A stretch of DNA of 49,471 bases from 13-2-20CM-68-14 sp046733295 (GCA_046733295.1 JBKPOY010000054.1:1-49471), one strand, 5' to 3'; shown: positions 31,682 to 40,216, counted from the first letter of the stretch. The notes: generated by a model from the sequence alone, not told the origin. Made by a program: numbers and translations.

Positions 31682-32560
31682 CTAGGTCTCGAGCCGGTAG
31701 CTCGGCAGGAGCAGCTTCTCGTTTTCGCCCTCGATGTGGGCGATCACGTCCACGTACGGCTCGAGCCGGGAGCCACGCAGCTTGGCGCGGAGGAGCTCGT
31801 CGACCTGGTAGATCCCTGAGGAGTTGTTCATCAAGATCTCGATCCCGATCGGCCGTTTTTCGCCGTCGGTGATGATCACGTCCTCGATCGCGGCTGCGGA
31901 GAGCGAGTGGATCGAAACGCTGCCGTGCTCGAACGGGATGCGCGAGCGGCCCTTCGCCATGTCGAGCGCATCGGCGACGCGGACGATCCCGGCCTCGAGG
32001 GTAAGAGGCCTGCCGTACTCGCGGTGACTCGTGATCGTGTGCAGCACCTCGGCGGTGACGACGGTCAGCTCCGGTTCCTCGTAGAGGCCGTCGAGCAGCT
32101 CGCGGATGCGCGGCTCGCCGAGGAAAAGGCTGAAGTCCTCGTGGCCGTCGCGGTGCACGGCCATGCCGACGCAGTGGGTCAGGGCGCCGAGCGTGACGAC
32201 GATCTCCGCGTCGTCGCGCTCCATTCCGTAGTCCGTGACCATCGCAGGCTCGACGCCGTGCTTCGTCAGCTGCCGGAGGAGCTTCAGCGCGATGTTGGCG
32301 ACGATCTGGATGTGAACCCACGAGTGGTCGTTGATCTCCAGCCGCACGACGGCGTTGACGTTCGAGACGTGCCAGAGCGCCTTCAACTGCTTGTCCTTGT
32401 TGACGCGTTCCAGGAGCGTGCGAAGCTTCCGGTTGCCGCGGGCGGGGATCTTGAGCCGCATCCTCTCGACCGCCTGGGCGGGCGTGAGACGCGTGTCGCG
32501 CTCGGCCTCGGCCGAGACGGGTTGCTCGATTCGCTCCTCGGTCTCGCGGTCGAGGGTCAC
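31682..32560 (-). CDS. HD-domain metal-dependent phosphohydrolase-like protein
   Basis: The 292-residue protein is an HD-superfamily member of the COG3294 type. DHSWVH (about residue 76-81) and THCVGMAVHRDGHED supply His/Asp ligands, and IVRVADALDMAKGR the late Asp. The C-terminal part is a mixed alpha/beta domain (IIITDG-like, GIEILMNNSSGIYQ). It probably hydrolyses a phosphate ester or nucleotide, but no substrate can be named. GTG 32560 is chosen. The longer frame to 32653 runs through a duplicated fragment of the ABC gene's 3' end. It probably belongs to the operon of the two ABC exporter genes. Confidence 0.78.
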   Translation of the reverse strand: MTLDRETEERIEQPVSAEAERDTRLTPAQAVERMRLKIPARGNRKLRTLLERVNKDKQLKALWHVSNVNAVVRLEINDHSWVHIQIVANIALKLLRQLTKHGVEPAMVTDYGMERDDAEIVVTLGALTHCVGMAVHRDGHEDFSLFLGEPRIRELLDGLYEEPELTVVTAEVLHTITSHREYGRPLTLEAGIVRVADALDMAKGRSRIPFEHGSVSIHSLSAAAIEDVIITDGEKRPIGIEILMNNSSGIYQVDELLRAKLRGSRLEPYVDVIAHIEGENEKLLLPSYRLET

Positions 32561-32566
32561 GCTACG

Positions 32567-32698
32567 TCGGCCGCCCAGTCCCCATACCGAGGCGTCGCTT
32601 GCGATGCCGACCGGAGGGTGGGCGGGCTCTGCCCGGCCGCCCGTCCAACCCACCGTCGATTGCTCGTCCTACGCAACATCGGCCGCCCAGTCCCCATA
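32567..32698. repeat. 20-bp direct repeat flanking a 92-bp insert between ABC and HD genes
   Basis: TCGGCCGCCCAGTCCCCATA occurs at 32567-32586 and 32679-32698, exactly 112 bp apart. On the minus strand it encodes YGDWAAD, the real C-terminus of the ABC gene, so the copy next to the HD gene is a remnant. In that copy the frame runs to a TGA overlapping the HD start as GTGA. The older layout was probably a direct 4-base overlap. Confidence 0.8.
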
Positions 32699-34444
32699 GA
32701 GCGACGTGTAGAGGCCCTGCCTCTGGATGAGCTCGTCGTGGGTTCCCTGCTCGACGATCTGGCCGTGCTCGAGGACGACGATCAGGTCGGCGTCGCGGAT
32801 GGTCGAGAGGCGGTGGGCGATGATGAAGGCAGTTCGCCCGGAGAGCAGGAGGCGCAGCGCCCGTTCGATCTTCTGCTCGGTGCCGATGTCGACGGAGGAC
32901 GTGGCCTCGTCGAGGATCAGGATCCGCGGGTCGGCGAGGAGCGCGCGCGCGAGCGCCACGAGCTGCCGCTGGCCGAGCGAAAGGCGCGTCCCACGTTCCT
33001 GCAAATCTGTCTCGTACCCGTCCTCGAGCCTGAGGATGAAGTCGTGGGCGCCGACGGCCTCCGCCGCGCGGACGACGTCCTGGGCGGCCGCATCGGGGCG
33101 CCCGAACGCGATGTTCTCTGTGACCGTGCCGGCGAACAGGAATCCCTCCTGCGGGACGATGCCGAGCTGCCGGCGCAGCGAGGTCTGCGTGACGTCGCGG
33201 AGGTCGACGCCGTCGATCTGGATGGAGCCTTCCCGCGGGTCGTAGAAGCGGGCGAGCAGCTTCGCGATCGTCGACTTCCCCGCACCGGTGTGCCCGACGA
33301 GGGCGACGGTCGTTCCGGCGGGGACATCGAGGTCCAGGTCGTGGAGCACGTCGGGGCCGTCTCCGTAGCCGAACCGGACATGATCGAACTCGACATGTCC
33401 TTCGACGCGAGGCAGCTCGCGGGCTGCCGGCCTGTCGACGACCTGCGGTTCTTCGTCGAGCACGTCCATGATCTTGTCGAGCGCGGCCGTCGCGGACAAG
33501 AAGGTGCTGTAGAGCTGCGACAACTGCTGCACCGGGTCGAAAAAGTTCTGGACGTAGAGCATGAACGCAAAGAGCGTTCCGAGCGTGACGGCGCCCTCGA
33601 AGTAGCGGTGGCCCCCGTAGCCGAGCACGACGGCGAGCGCGACGGACGAGACGAGGTCGACGAACGGGAAGTAGACGGCGTTCAAGACGACCGTCTGCAT
33701 GTTCGCCTCGCGGTAGCGCCCCGCGACCGTGCGGAAGTTCTCGATGTTGCGCTCCTCGCGCGAGAAGGCCTGCACCATCCGCATCCCCGCGATGTCCTCG
33801 GCGAGCGTCGCGGTAACGAGGCCCAGCCGCTCGCGCACGGCGGCGTACGCGCGCGACGAGTAGACCCGGAAGAGAATCGTTCCGACGCTCATGATCGGGA
33901 TGACCGCGAGCGTCGCGAGACCGAGCCGCCAGTCGAGCACGAACAGCAGCACGGCGGTGCCGAGGAGGGTCAGCGTGCTCTGGACGAGCGTTGTCACACC
34001 GTCGGTGACGAGCTGGTCGAGGGCCTCGACGTCGTTCGTGAGGCGGCTGATGATCACCCCGGCACGGGTGCGCTCGTAGAAGCCGAGCGAGAGGCGCTGC
34101 AGGTGTCTGAAGAGCTTGATGCGGAGGTCGGCCAGGATCCGCTCGCCGACCCAGCCGGTGAGGTACGTCTGGACGTAGCTCATCCCCCAGTTCGCAAGCC
34201 CGGCGAGCAGGAACGCGGCGACGATCACCCAGAGCGTGCCGAGGTCCTGGTTGCGGACCCCGTCGTCGAGCGCGTACTTCGCGAGAAACGGGGGCGCGAG
34301 CGCTGTCGCGGTCGCCGCGAAGAGCGAGACGATCGAGAGGATCGTCCGCGTCCGGTAGGGCGCCGTCAATCGAGCCAGCGTCGCGAGCCGCCGTCTGGTC
34401 CGCCGCCACGACCAGTCCTCGACCTGCGCGCCGCGCTCGCGCAT
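32669..34444 (-). CDS. ABC exporter half-transporter, catalytic subunit of a heterodimer
   Basis: This type IV exporter half-molecule (591 residues) has six membrane helices (about 30-310) then a nucleotide-binding domain: Walker A GHTGAGKST, Walker B ILILDEATSS with the catalytic Glu. Its signature is LSLGQ, deviating from LSGGQ. The partner gene at 34587 has the complementary defects, so this subunit supplies the competent Walker site. ATG 34444 is chosen by similarity to exporter N-termini. Earlier in-frame starts up to 34519 lack support. Substrate could be lipid or drug. Confidence 0.92.
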   Translation of the reverse strand: MRERGAQVEDWSWRRTRRRLATLARLTAPYRTRTILSIVSLFAATATALAPPFLAKYALDDGVRNQDLGTLWVIVAAFLLAGLANWGMSYVQTYLTGWVGERILADLRIKLFRHLQRLSLGFYERTRAGVIISRLTNDVEALDQLVTDGVTTLVQSTLTLLGTAVLLFVLDWRLGLATLAVIPIMSVGTILFRVYSSRAYAAVRERLGLVTATLAEDIAGMRMVQAFSREERNIENFRTVAGRYREANMQTVVLNAVYFPFVDLVSSVALAVVLGYGGHRYFEGAVTLGTLFAFMLYVQNFFDPVQQLSQLYSTFLSATAALDKIMDVLDEEPQVVDRPAARELPRVEGHVEFDHVRFGYGDGPDVLHDLDLDVPAGTTVALVGHTGAGKSTIAKLLARFYDPREGSIQIDGVDLRDVTQTSLRRQLGIVPQEGFLFAGTVTENIAFGRPDAAAQDVVRAAEAVGAHDFILRLEDGYETDLQERGTRLSLGQRQLVALARALLADPRILILDEATSSVDIGTEQKIERALRLLLSGRTAFIIAHRLSTIRDADLIVVLEHGQIVEQGTHDELIQRQGLYTSLYGDWAADVA

Positions 34445-34492
34445 CAGGTGCCCACCGGGCTGCCAGACCCTCACGCGGGCCCCGCCTCCAAT

Positions 34493-34508
34493 CCCCACCC
34501 GGGTGGGG
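34493..34508. repeat. 16-bp perfect palindrome between the ABC exporter genes
   Basis: CCCCACCC is followed directly by GGGTGGGG. With the similar 17-bp palindrome at 7234-7250 (ahead of ftsQ) it forms a pair of candidate operator sites. Both are followed by AGG on the plus strand. Confidence 0.6.
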
Positions 34509-34586
34509 AGGAGATCCACCCGCCACCCGCGGCGAGCGTATCGCGCTTCGGCGCACGTGCTTGTGCCGATTGTGCTCCGAAAGCGA

Positions 34587-36386
34587 TCACGCGACCTCGG
34601 CCTCCTCGAGGGCGGCGCGGGCCTCGACCGCGTCCGCGAACCGGCGTTCCAGCAGTCCGTGCTCGTAGATGTCGCGGTAGACCTCGTTCTCCTCCAGCAG
34701 GCGGTCGTGCGTCCCGCGCGCGACGATGCGGCCGTCGTCGACGACGACGATCTCGTCGGCGAGGGAGATCGTCGAGAGCCGGTGCGCGATGATCAGCGTC
34801 GTTCTGCCCTCCATCGCCTCGCGGAGGCCGAGGCGGATCCGCGCCTCCGTCGAGGCGTCGACCGAGGCCGTGGCGTCGTCGAGGATGAGGATCCGCGGGT
34901 CGACGGCGATCGCGCGCGCGATCGCGAGCCGCTGGCGCTGACCGCCCGAGAGCGTGATGCCGCGCTCGCCGATCACCGTCTCGTATTTGTCGGGCAAGCG
35001 CTCGATGAACTCGTGAGCCTGCGCGAGCCGGGCCGCGTGCTCGACCTCCTCGTCGCGCAAGTCGGGCGCGCCGAAGGTGATGTTCTCTCGCACCGTCGCC
35101 GAGAAGAGGAACGTGTCCTGCGAGATGACCCCGATCTCCTTGCGCAGGGATCGCAGCGTCACGTCGCGCACGTCGGCGCCGTCGACGGTGACCCGGCCGG
35201 CGGTCACGTCGTAGAAGCGCGGAACGAGCGACGTGAGCGTCGTCTTGCCCGAGCCGGTGTGGCCGATCAGCGCGATCGTCTTCCCCGGGGGGACGTCGAG
35301 ATCGACATTCGAGAGAACCGGCCGCCCGTCGAGATACTCGAAGCCCACGTTCTCGAAGCGAACATGGCCGCCGCCCGGCGGCAGCTCGTCGGCCCCGGGC
35401 CTGTCCGTCACCTCTTCCGGCTCGTCCATCACCTGGAAGATCCGCTCGCCGGAGGCTGTGGCCCGCTGCGCCTGGCCGATCCACATCCCGAGCGAGCGCA
35501 GCGGCATCACCAGCATGCCCAGGTAGAGGTTGAACGCGACGAAGCCGCCGACCGTGAGCTCGCCCGTGGTGACCATGCGCGCACCGACGAGGAGGACGGC
35601 GGCCTGGGCGACCATCGGCACCCAGGAAATGAACGGCACGTAGAGCGCCCGCTGCCGGTTCGCTCTGATCGTCTGGTCGAACACGGCCTCCGAGCGCGTG
35701 CGGAACTTGACCTCCTCCTGTGACTCCTGCGCGAACGACTTGACGACGTGGACGCCGACGATGTTCTCCTCCGCGACGGTCGCGACGTCGGCGAGCTTCT
35801 GCTGTACCTCGCGGAGCGTGGGGTGGGAGATCCGGCTGTAGCGGTAGGCGACGACGACCAGGATCGGCGTGATCGCGAGCGCAATCAGCGCCAGCTTCCA
35901 CTGGAAGACGAGCAAAACCGCGGTCACGAAGACCACGGTCAGGATGTTCTGGAAGAAGAAGATCAGGCCGTAGCCGAGGAAGAACCGGACGCCCTGGAGG
36001 TCGACCGTCGCACGCGACATCAGCTGCCCGGTCTGATGCCGGTCGTAGAACCCGAACGAGAGCCGGACGAGATGCGAATAGAGGCTCTGGCGGAGATCCA
36101 TCTCGACCGAAAGGGCCTGCTTTCCCGAGATCATCCGTCGGCCGTACATGAGGATCGCACGCGCGATGCCGAGACCCACGATCGCGCCGACGAAAAGCCA
36201 GAGCTTGGCCGAGTCGTGCGGACGAAGCGCGGTGTCGATCACGTGCTTCGTCACCCAGACCACGGCGATCATCGACGCCTGATAGCCGATCGCGAGCACG
36301 ATCGAGACCGCCAGCGAGACCTTGTACGGCTTCAGGAAGCCGAGCAGGCGAAAGAAGATCGTGCGGTGTCGAAGGGGCTCGGTCAC
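34587..36386 (-). CDS. ABC exporter half-transporter, degenerate-site subunit
   Basis: The 599-residue protein has six membrane helices and a nucleotide-binding domain with Walker A GHTGSGKTTL, the canonical signature LSGGQRQR and Walker B ILILDDATAS. In Walker B the catalytic Glu is replaced by Asp. This is the hallmark of the degenerate site in heterodimeric exporters such as TM287/288 and BmrCD. GTG 36386 lies 6 bases from a minus-strand TAAATT, pointing to a leaderless mRNA. The partner follows 142 bases downstream. It is transcribed away from, not with, the convergent plus-strand genes. Confidence 0.93.
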   Translation of the reverse strand: MTEPLRHRTIFFRLLGFLKPYKVSLAVSIVLAIGYQASMIAVVWVTKHVIDTALRPHDSAKLWLFVGAIVGLGIARAILMYGRRMISGKQALSVEMDLRQSLYSHLVRLSFGFYDRHQTGQLMSRATVDLQGVRFFLGYGLIFFFQNILTVVFVTAVLLVFQWKLALIALAITPILVVVAYRYSRISHPTLREVQQKLADVATVAEENIVGVHVVKSFAQESQEEVKFRTRSEAVFDQTIRANRQRALYVPFISWVPMVAQAAVLLVGARMVTTGELTVGGFVAFNLYLGMLVMPLRSLGMWIGQAQRATASGERIFQVMDEPEEVTDRPGADELPPGGGHVRFENVGFEYLDGRPVLSNVDLDVPPGKTIALIGHTGSGKTTLTSLVPRFYDVTAGRVTVDGADVRDVTLRSLRKEIGVISQDTFLFSATVRENITFGAPDLRDEEVEHAARLAQAHEFIERLPDKYETVIGERGITLSGGQRQRLAIARAIAVDPRILILDDATASVDASTEARIRLGLREAMEGRTTLIIAHRLSTISLADEIVVVDDGRIVARGTHDRLLEENEVYRDIYEHGLLERRFADAVEARAALEEAEVA

Positions 36387-36392
36387 CAGGGA

Positions 36393-36398
36393 AATTTA
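36393..36398 (-). promoter_or_regulatory. -10 box of the ABC exporter operon
   Basis: The minus strand reads TAAATT and ends 6 bases before GTG 36386, in the 27-base gap after the uracil-DNA glycosylase stop. Confidence 0.55.
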
Positions 36399-36413
36399 GC
36401 CATCGCCCCGCGT

Positions 36414-37028
36414 CTAACCGCTGCGACGGAGGCGGACGAGCTCGTCGTGGATCAGCTCCGCAGCAGCGGTGACTCGACGGCGATTTGCAGGAGAGTTGAG
36501 CCACCCGCTCGCGCCGGAAGGGTGTGGAAGCGGGATGGCGACCGCGCCGTCGTGCTCGTAACGACGCCCGACGAACTCGCTAACGCTGGTCAGCCCCAGC
36601 AGCCGCCGAGCGGCGAGCCCGCCGACCGGCACGATCAGCTTCGGCCGGATCAGCCGGAGCTCCCATTCGCGCCAGAAGGCGCAGAGCTCCTGTTCCCTTG
36701 GCGTCGGGGCCCGGTCGCCGCGGCCGGACGGGGCCTTGCCCGGGAAGCAGCGGGTCACCGACGCGCAGTAGAACGCCTCGTAGAACTCGCCCTCGTCGAG
36801 GCCGAGCCAGCGCCGCAGCGTCCGGCCGGCACGGCCGCGCCACGGTCGCCGCTCCTCGCCCTCGACGGCGCCGGGAGCCTGGCCGAACATGTAGGCCTGT
36901 TGGCCTTCGTACGGCTGCGCGACGGGCCACGACTCGAGGGGGAACCCAGCCTCGAGGCACGCACGGCAGACGCGATTGTCACGCTGGAGGGAGCGGATCG
37001 AGCGATAGCTCGACCGCCGTCGCGTCAT
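36414..37028 (-). CDS. Uracil-DNA glycosylase superfamily protein (Fe-S type)
   Basis: This 204-residue protein resembles family 4/5 uracil-DNA glycosylases (COG1573). Four-cysteine iron-sulfur ligands are suggested by C21-x2-C24 near the N-terminus and CFPGK plus ELCAFW further on. Motif A is GQAPG (usually GEAPG) and motif B is HPSGAS. The change of motif A Glu to Gln resembles other branches of the superfamily, so activity on uracil is likely but not certain. ATG 37028 overlaps the methyltransferase stop as ATGA, so both are translated from one message. Confidence 0.84.
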   Translation of the reverse strand: MTRRRSSYRSIRSLQRDNRVCRACLEAGFPLESWPVAQPYEGQQAYMFGQAPGAVEGEERRPWRGRAGRTLRRWLGLDEGEFYEAFYCASVTRCFPGKAPSGRGDRAPTPREQELCAFWREWELRLIRPKLIVPVGGLAARRLLGLTSVSEFVGRRYEHDGAVAIPLPHPSGASGWLNSPANRRRVTAAAELIHDELVRLRRSG

Positions 37029-37618
37029 CTAGCGGACTGCACGACGACGAACCAGTCGCCGGCGAAGACGGTGCGCGCGCCGCCGAGCTCCTGCGCCAGC
37101 TGCTCCGGATCGAAGTACCGCTTGTAGACCCGCCAGCGCGACCCGTCGGTGAGGCGCCGTTCCTGCCACTCCTCCCGCGCGACACCCTCGCGCCATGCCG
37201 AATCGAGGATCACGAGCTCGGCGGCAACGCGCCTCGCCTCCGAGAGGAAGCGGCCGCGGTCGTGCTCGCTGAGATGGCCGTAGAAATGGCCGGTGAAGAC
37301 ACGCTCGAACGCCCGGTCCGCGAAGGGAAGCTCGAATGCGTCCGCGACGAGGTACCCGTCCGCTGCCTGACGCTCGCGTGCGACCTCGATCATGTTCGCG
37401 CTCTGGTCGATCGCGACGATCTCCCCGGGAAGGAAGCGCGTGAAGTAGCCGCTACCGCACGCGACATCAAGCGTGCGCGCGGCAGGCAGGGCCTGCAGTG
37501 ACCGGCGCAGGGCCTCGAGCTCGTTCTCCCAACCGGGCCGCTTGCGCCCGTCGTAGACGCCGACGCCCTCGATCCAGTCGTCGTACTCGCGCGCGCGTGC
37601 GTCGTAGTACGCCTTCAC
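37025..37618 (-). CDS. SAM-dependent methyltransferase (class I)
   Basis: The 197-residue protein has a Rossmann-type SAM site: motif I LDVACGSGYFTRFL (about residues 50-63), the acidic end of strand 2 in VAIDQS, VADAFELPF and VFTGHFYGHL. The N-terminus YYDARAREYDDW is common in small-molecule methyltransferases of the UbiE/ArsM type. The substrate is unknown. GTG 37618 lies 7 bases from TACTCT on the minus strand, part of the core shared with ftcD. Longer frames up to 38341 lie antisense to that gene. Confidence 0.85.
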   Translation of the reverse strand: MKAYYDARAREYDDWIEGVGVYDGRKRPGWENELEALRRSLQALPAARTLDVACGSGYFTRFLPGEIVAIDQSANMIEVARERQAADGYLVADAFELPFADRAFERVFTGHFYGHLSEHDRGRFLSEARRVAAELVILDSAWREGVAREEWQERRLTDGSRWRVYKRYFDPEQLAQELGGARTVFAGDWFVVVQSAR

Positions 37619-37624
37619 GGCTCT

Positions 37625-37631
37625 TAGAGTA
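37625..37631. promoter_or_regulatory. Shared bidirectional -10 core, methyltransferase / formimidoyltransferase
   Basis: TAGAGTA reads as TAGAGT on plus, 6 bases before GTG 37637, and as TACTCT on minus, 7 bases before GTG 37618. Start codons begin 19 bp apart. Confidence 0.65.
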
Positions 37632-37636
37632 GTCCG

Positions 37637-38533
37637 GTGCTGCCGCTGGAATCCGTGCCCAACTTCTCGGAGGGCCGCGAGCGCACCACGATCGACGCGA
37701 TCGGAGCCGCGCTCTCGCGTGATGCCCGCCTGCTCGACGTGCACGTCGACCCGGACCACCATCGCTCCGTCTTCACGCTCGTGGGCCCGGACGACGCGCT
37801 CGTGGACGCGCTCGTCGCCGGCGTTGGGGTCGCGCGCGAGCGCATCGACCTCCGCGCGCACGAGGGCGCTCATCCCCGGATCGGCGCGGCCGACGTCGTG
37901 CCCGTCGTCCCGCTCGAGCCGGGTGACATGGATCGCGCACGGGCTGCGGCGACCCGTCTGGGAGGGCGCCTGGCGGCCGAGCTTGGGCTTCCCGTCTTTC
38001 TCTACGGCGAGCTCGGGTCGAAGCGCGGGCCGGCGTTCTTCCGCGCCGGCGGCCTGGAGGAGCTCCAGCGAAGGATCGACGCGGGCGAGCTCGCGCCCGA
38101 TTTCGGCCCTTCCAGGCTCGACGATCGCGCCGGTGGAGTGATCGTCGGCGCCCGCCGGCCGCTGATCGCCTTCAACGTCGACCTGGAGGGAGAGCTCGAC
38201 GTCGCACTGGAGGTCGCTGCGCTCGTCCGCGAGCGGGACGGGGGCTTTCCGGGTGTTCGCGCGCTTGGACTCGAGCTCCCCCGCGCCGGACGCGTCCAGG
38301 TGAGCATGAACGTCGAGGACTGGGAAGCCGCGGCGCTGCACGAGCTCGTTGCGACGATCGAGCGCGAGGCGACCGCCCGGGGCGCGAGGATCCTGCGATC
38401 CGAGCTCGTCGGGCTGATGCCGGCCGGCGCGGTCGCGGCGGCGGCGGGCTCTGCCCTACGAATCGACGGTTTCGATGCGTCGCGCGTGCTCGAGCTCCGT
38501 CTGCTCGAAGCCGGTGCCGACGGAGCGTGGTGA
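37637..38533 (+). CDS. ftcD: Glutamate formimidoyltransferase
   Basis: This enzyme moves the formimino group of N-formimino-glutamate to tetrahydrofolate, the last step of one route of histidine degradation. The 298-residue protein shows VPNFSEGRE at the start, DHHRSVFTLVG, EGAHPRIGAADVVPVVPL and LIAFNVDLEG, all typical of the formiminotransferase N- and C-subdomains. No cyclodeaminase domain is fused. GTG 37637 lies 6 bases from the shared core. It stands just upstream of hutH and in the same direction, so it completes the pathway hutH-hutU-hutI-ftcD encoded here. Confidence 0.93.
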   Translation: MLPLESVPNFSEGRERTTIDAIGAALSRDARLLDVHVDPDHHRSVFTLVGPDDALVDALVAGVGVARERIDLRAHEGAHPRIGAADVVPVVPLEPGDMDRARAAATRLGGRLAAELGLPVFLYGELGSKRGPAFFRAGGLEELQRRIDAGELAPDFGPSRLDDRAGGVIVGARRPLIAFNVDLEGELDVALEVAALVRERDGGFPGVRALGLELPRAGRVQVSMNVEDWEAAALHELVATIEREATARGARILRSELVGLMPAGAVAAAAGSALRIDGFDASRVLELRLLEAGADGAW

Positions 38534-38583
38534 GCCGCGTCCTTCGGCACGAATCGGCCGCTCACGCTTCAGGCTTTCGGCGC

Positions 38584-38589
38584 TAGGCT
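38584..38589 (+). promoter_or_regulatory. Candidate -10 box upstream of the hutH leader
   Basis: TAGGCT lies 51 bases after the formimidoyltransferase stop. A transcript starting about 38596 would run through a strong ribosome site and a 14-codon open frame before hutH. Confidence 0.4.
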
Positions 38590-38611
38590 CGACGCGGGGA
38601 GGAGGTTGGCT

Positions 38612-38656
38612 GTGCCTTCCAATCGCCTGGCGGGTCGGCGTCCGGCACCGGGCTAG
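38612..38656 (+). CDS. Possible 14-codon leader peptide upstream of hutH
   Basis: GTG at 38612 is preceded at 6-7 bases by GGGGAGGAGG, one of the strongest ribosome sites in the window. It reads MPSNRLAGRRPAPG and stops at TAG 38654-38656. This TAG is also the start of TAGACT, the -10 box of hutH. No His codons occur, so classical histidine attenuation is unlikely. It could be chance in high-GC DNA. Confidence 0.3.
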   Translation: MPSNRLAGRRPAPG

Positions 38657-38659
38657 ACT
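38654..38659 (+). promoter_or_regulatory. -10 box of hutH
   Basis: TAGACT ends 9 bases before ATG 38669, giving a nearly leaderless transcript. Its TAG is also the stop of the small upstream open frame. Confidence 0.55.
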
Positions 38660-38668
38660 GGCCGCGAA

Positions 38669-40216
38669 ATGGCTCTGCAAACGGTCGTAGAGCTGACCGG
38701 CGACGACCTGACGATCGACGATGTCTGGGCGGTCGCGGTCGATCGCTCACCGGCCTCCTTCGCCGCCGGCGCGCGCGAGAGGGTCGAGCGGGCGCGGGCG
38801 CTCGTCGAGCGCACCGCGCACGGCTCGCAGGAGCACACATACGGCGTCAACACGGGGTTCGGGCGCTTCGTCTCTCGCTCGATCCCGGAGGAGCTGACGC
38901 GCGAGCTGCAGCTTCGCCTGCTCCGCAGCCACGCGTGCGGTGTCGGCGATCCGTACCCGGTCGAGGTCGTGCGGGCCGCAATGCTGCTGCGCGCGAATGC
39001 TCTCGCGAAGGGGTTCTCGGGCGCGCGGCCCGAGACGGTCGAGCTACTGATCGACTGCCTGAACCGCGGTGTCGTGCCTCACGTTCCGAGTCGCGGCTCC
39101 GTCGGAGCGAGCGGCGATCTCGCACCGCTTGCCCACCTCGCCTTGCCGCTGGTCGGTGAGGGCGAGGCCTCGCTCGACGGCGGGCGTCTGCTCCCCGGTG
39201 CGGACGCGCTCCAGGCGGTCGGCCTCGCTCCGATCGAGCTCGAGGCGAAGGAGGGTCTCTCGCTCGTCAACGGCACGCAGTTCATGGCGGCGATGGGCGC
39301 GCTCGCCCTCGTTCGCGCGAGGCGCCTCGCGAAGGCGGCCGACATCGCCTGTTCGCTCTCCCTCGAGGCTCTGCAGGGCTCACGAACGAGCTTCCTGCCG
39401 CAGATCCACGAGGCCAGGCCGCTACCGGGCCAGGTCGCCTCTGCCGCGAACGTGTTCGCTCTCCTCGAGGGCTCGGCGGTGATCGAGGCCCATCGGTGGT
39501 GCGACAAAGTTCAGGACGCCTACTCCCTTCGCTGCGCGCCGCAGGTTCACGGAGCCTCGCGCGACCTGCTGGCGTACGTCGAAGCCACCGTCGCGACCGA
39601 GCTCAACGCGGCGACGGACAACCCGCTCGTCCTCGTCGAGGATGGGGCGCTGGTCTCCAACGGCAACTTTCACGGCCAGCCGTTGGCGTTTGCGCTGGAC
39701 GCGCTGGCGATGGCCGTCTCGGAGCTCGCGAACATCTCCGAGCGGCGGGTCGAACGCCTGGTCAACCCGAGCCTCTCGGACGGGTTGCCGCCGTTCCTGA
39801 CGGTCGACGGCGGCCTGAACTCCGGCTTCATGATCCCGCAGTACGTGGCCGCCTCCCTCGTGAGCGAGAACAAGGCCCTCTGCCATCCCGCCAGCGTCGA
39901 TTCGATCCCAACGAGCGCGGGTCAGGAGGATCATGTCTCGATGGGCAATGCGGCCGGCCTCAAGGCGTGGCAGGTGCTCGCCAACGCCGAGCGGGTGCTC
40001 GCGATCGAACTCCTCGCCGGCGCCCAGGCGGTCGAGTTCCTCGCACCGCTCCAGCCGGGCGTCGGAGGGCGCGCGGCCCGCGACGCGGTTCGCGAGCTTT
40101 CGCCCCGCGTCTCCGACGATCGGCCCCTCGCCGGCGACATCGAAGCGGTGGCCGTCGCGATTCGGGACGGCAGCTTCGTCTCCGGGGTCGAGACCGTGGC
40201 GGGGAACCTCCGATGA
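38669..40216 (+). CDS. hutH: Histidine ammonia-lyase
   Basis: HutH removes ammonia from L-histidine to give trans-urocanate. The 515-residue protein contains the A147-S148-G149 triad in SVGASGDLAPLAH, which cyclises to the MIO cofactor. It also has YGVNTGFG near residue 58, the QDAYS-like KVQDAYSLRCAPQVHG segment and NGNFHGQPLAFALD. The length matches the family. ATG 38669 lies 9 bases from TAGACT. The gene overlaps the following small membrane protein by 4 bases (ATGA). Confidence 0.96.
   Translation: MALQTVVELTGDDLTIDDVWAVAVDRSPASFAAGARERVERARALVERTAHGSQEHTYGVNTGFGRFVSRSIPEELTRELQLRLLRSHACGVGDPYPVEVVRAAMLLRANALAKGFSGARPETVELLIDCLNRGVVPHVPSRGSVGASGDLAPLAHLALPLVGEGEASLDGGRLLPGADALQAVGLAPIELEAKEGLSLVNGTQFMAAMGALALVRARRLAKAADIACSLSLEALQGSRTSFLPQIHEARPLPGQVASAANVFALLEGSAVIEAHRWCDKVQDAYSLRCAPQVHGASRDLLAYVEATVATELNAATDNPLVLVEDGALVSNGNFHGQPLAFALDALAMAVSELANISERRVERLVNPSLSDGLPPFLTVDGGLNSGFMIPQYVAASLVSENKALCHPASVDSIPTSAGQEDHVSMGNAAGLKAWQVLANAERVLAIELLAGAQAVEFLAPLQPGVGGRAARDAVRELSPRVSDDRPLAGDIEAVAVAIRDGSFVSGVETVAGNLR

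Noticed and set aside
31907..34792. 961-codon plus-strand open frame across the HD and ABC genes
   Set aside because: It is the longest open frame in the window but is antisense to well-supported genes with intact motifs. Its translation is rich in Arg, Asp, Glu and Val without any domain.
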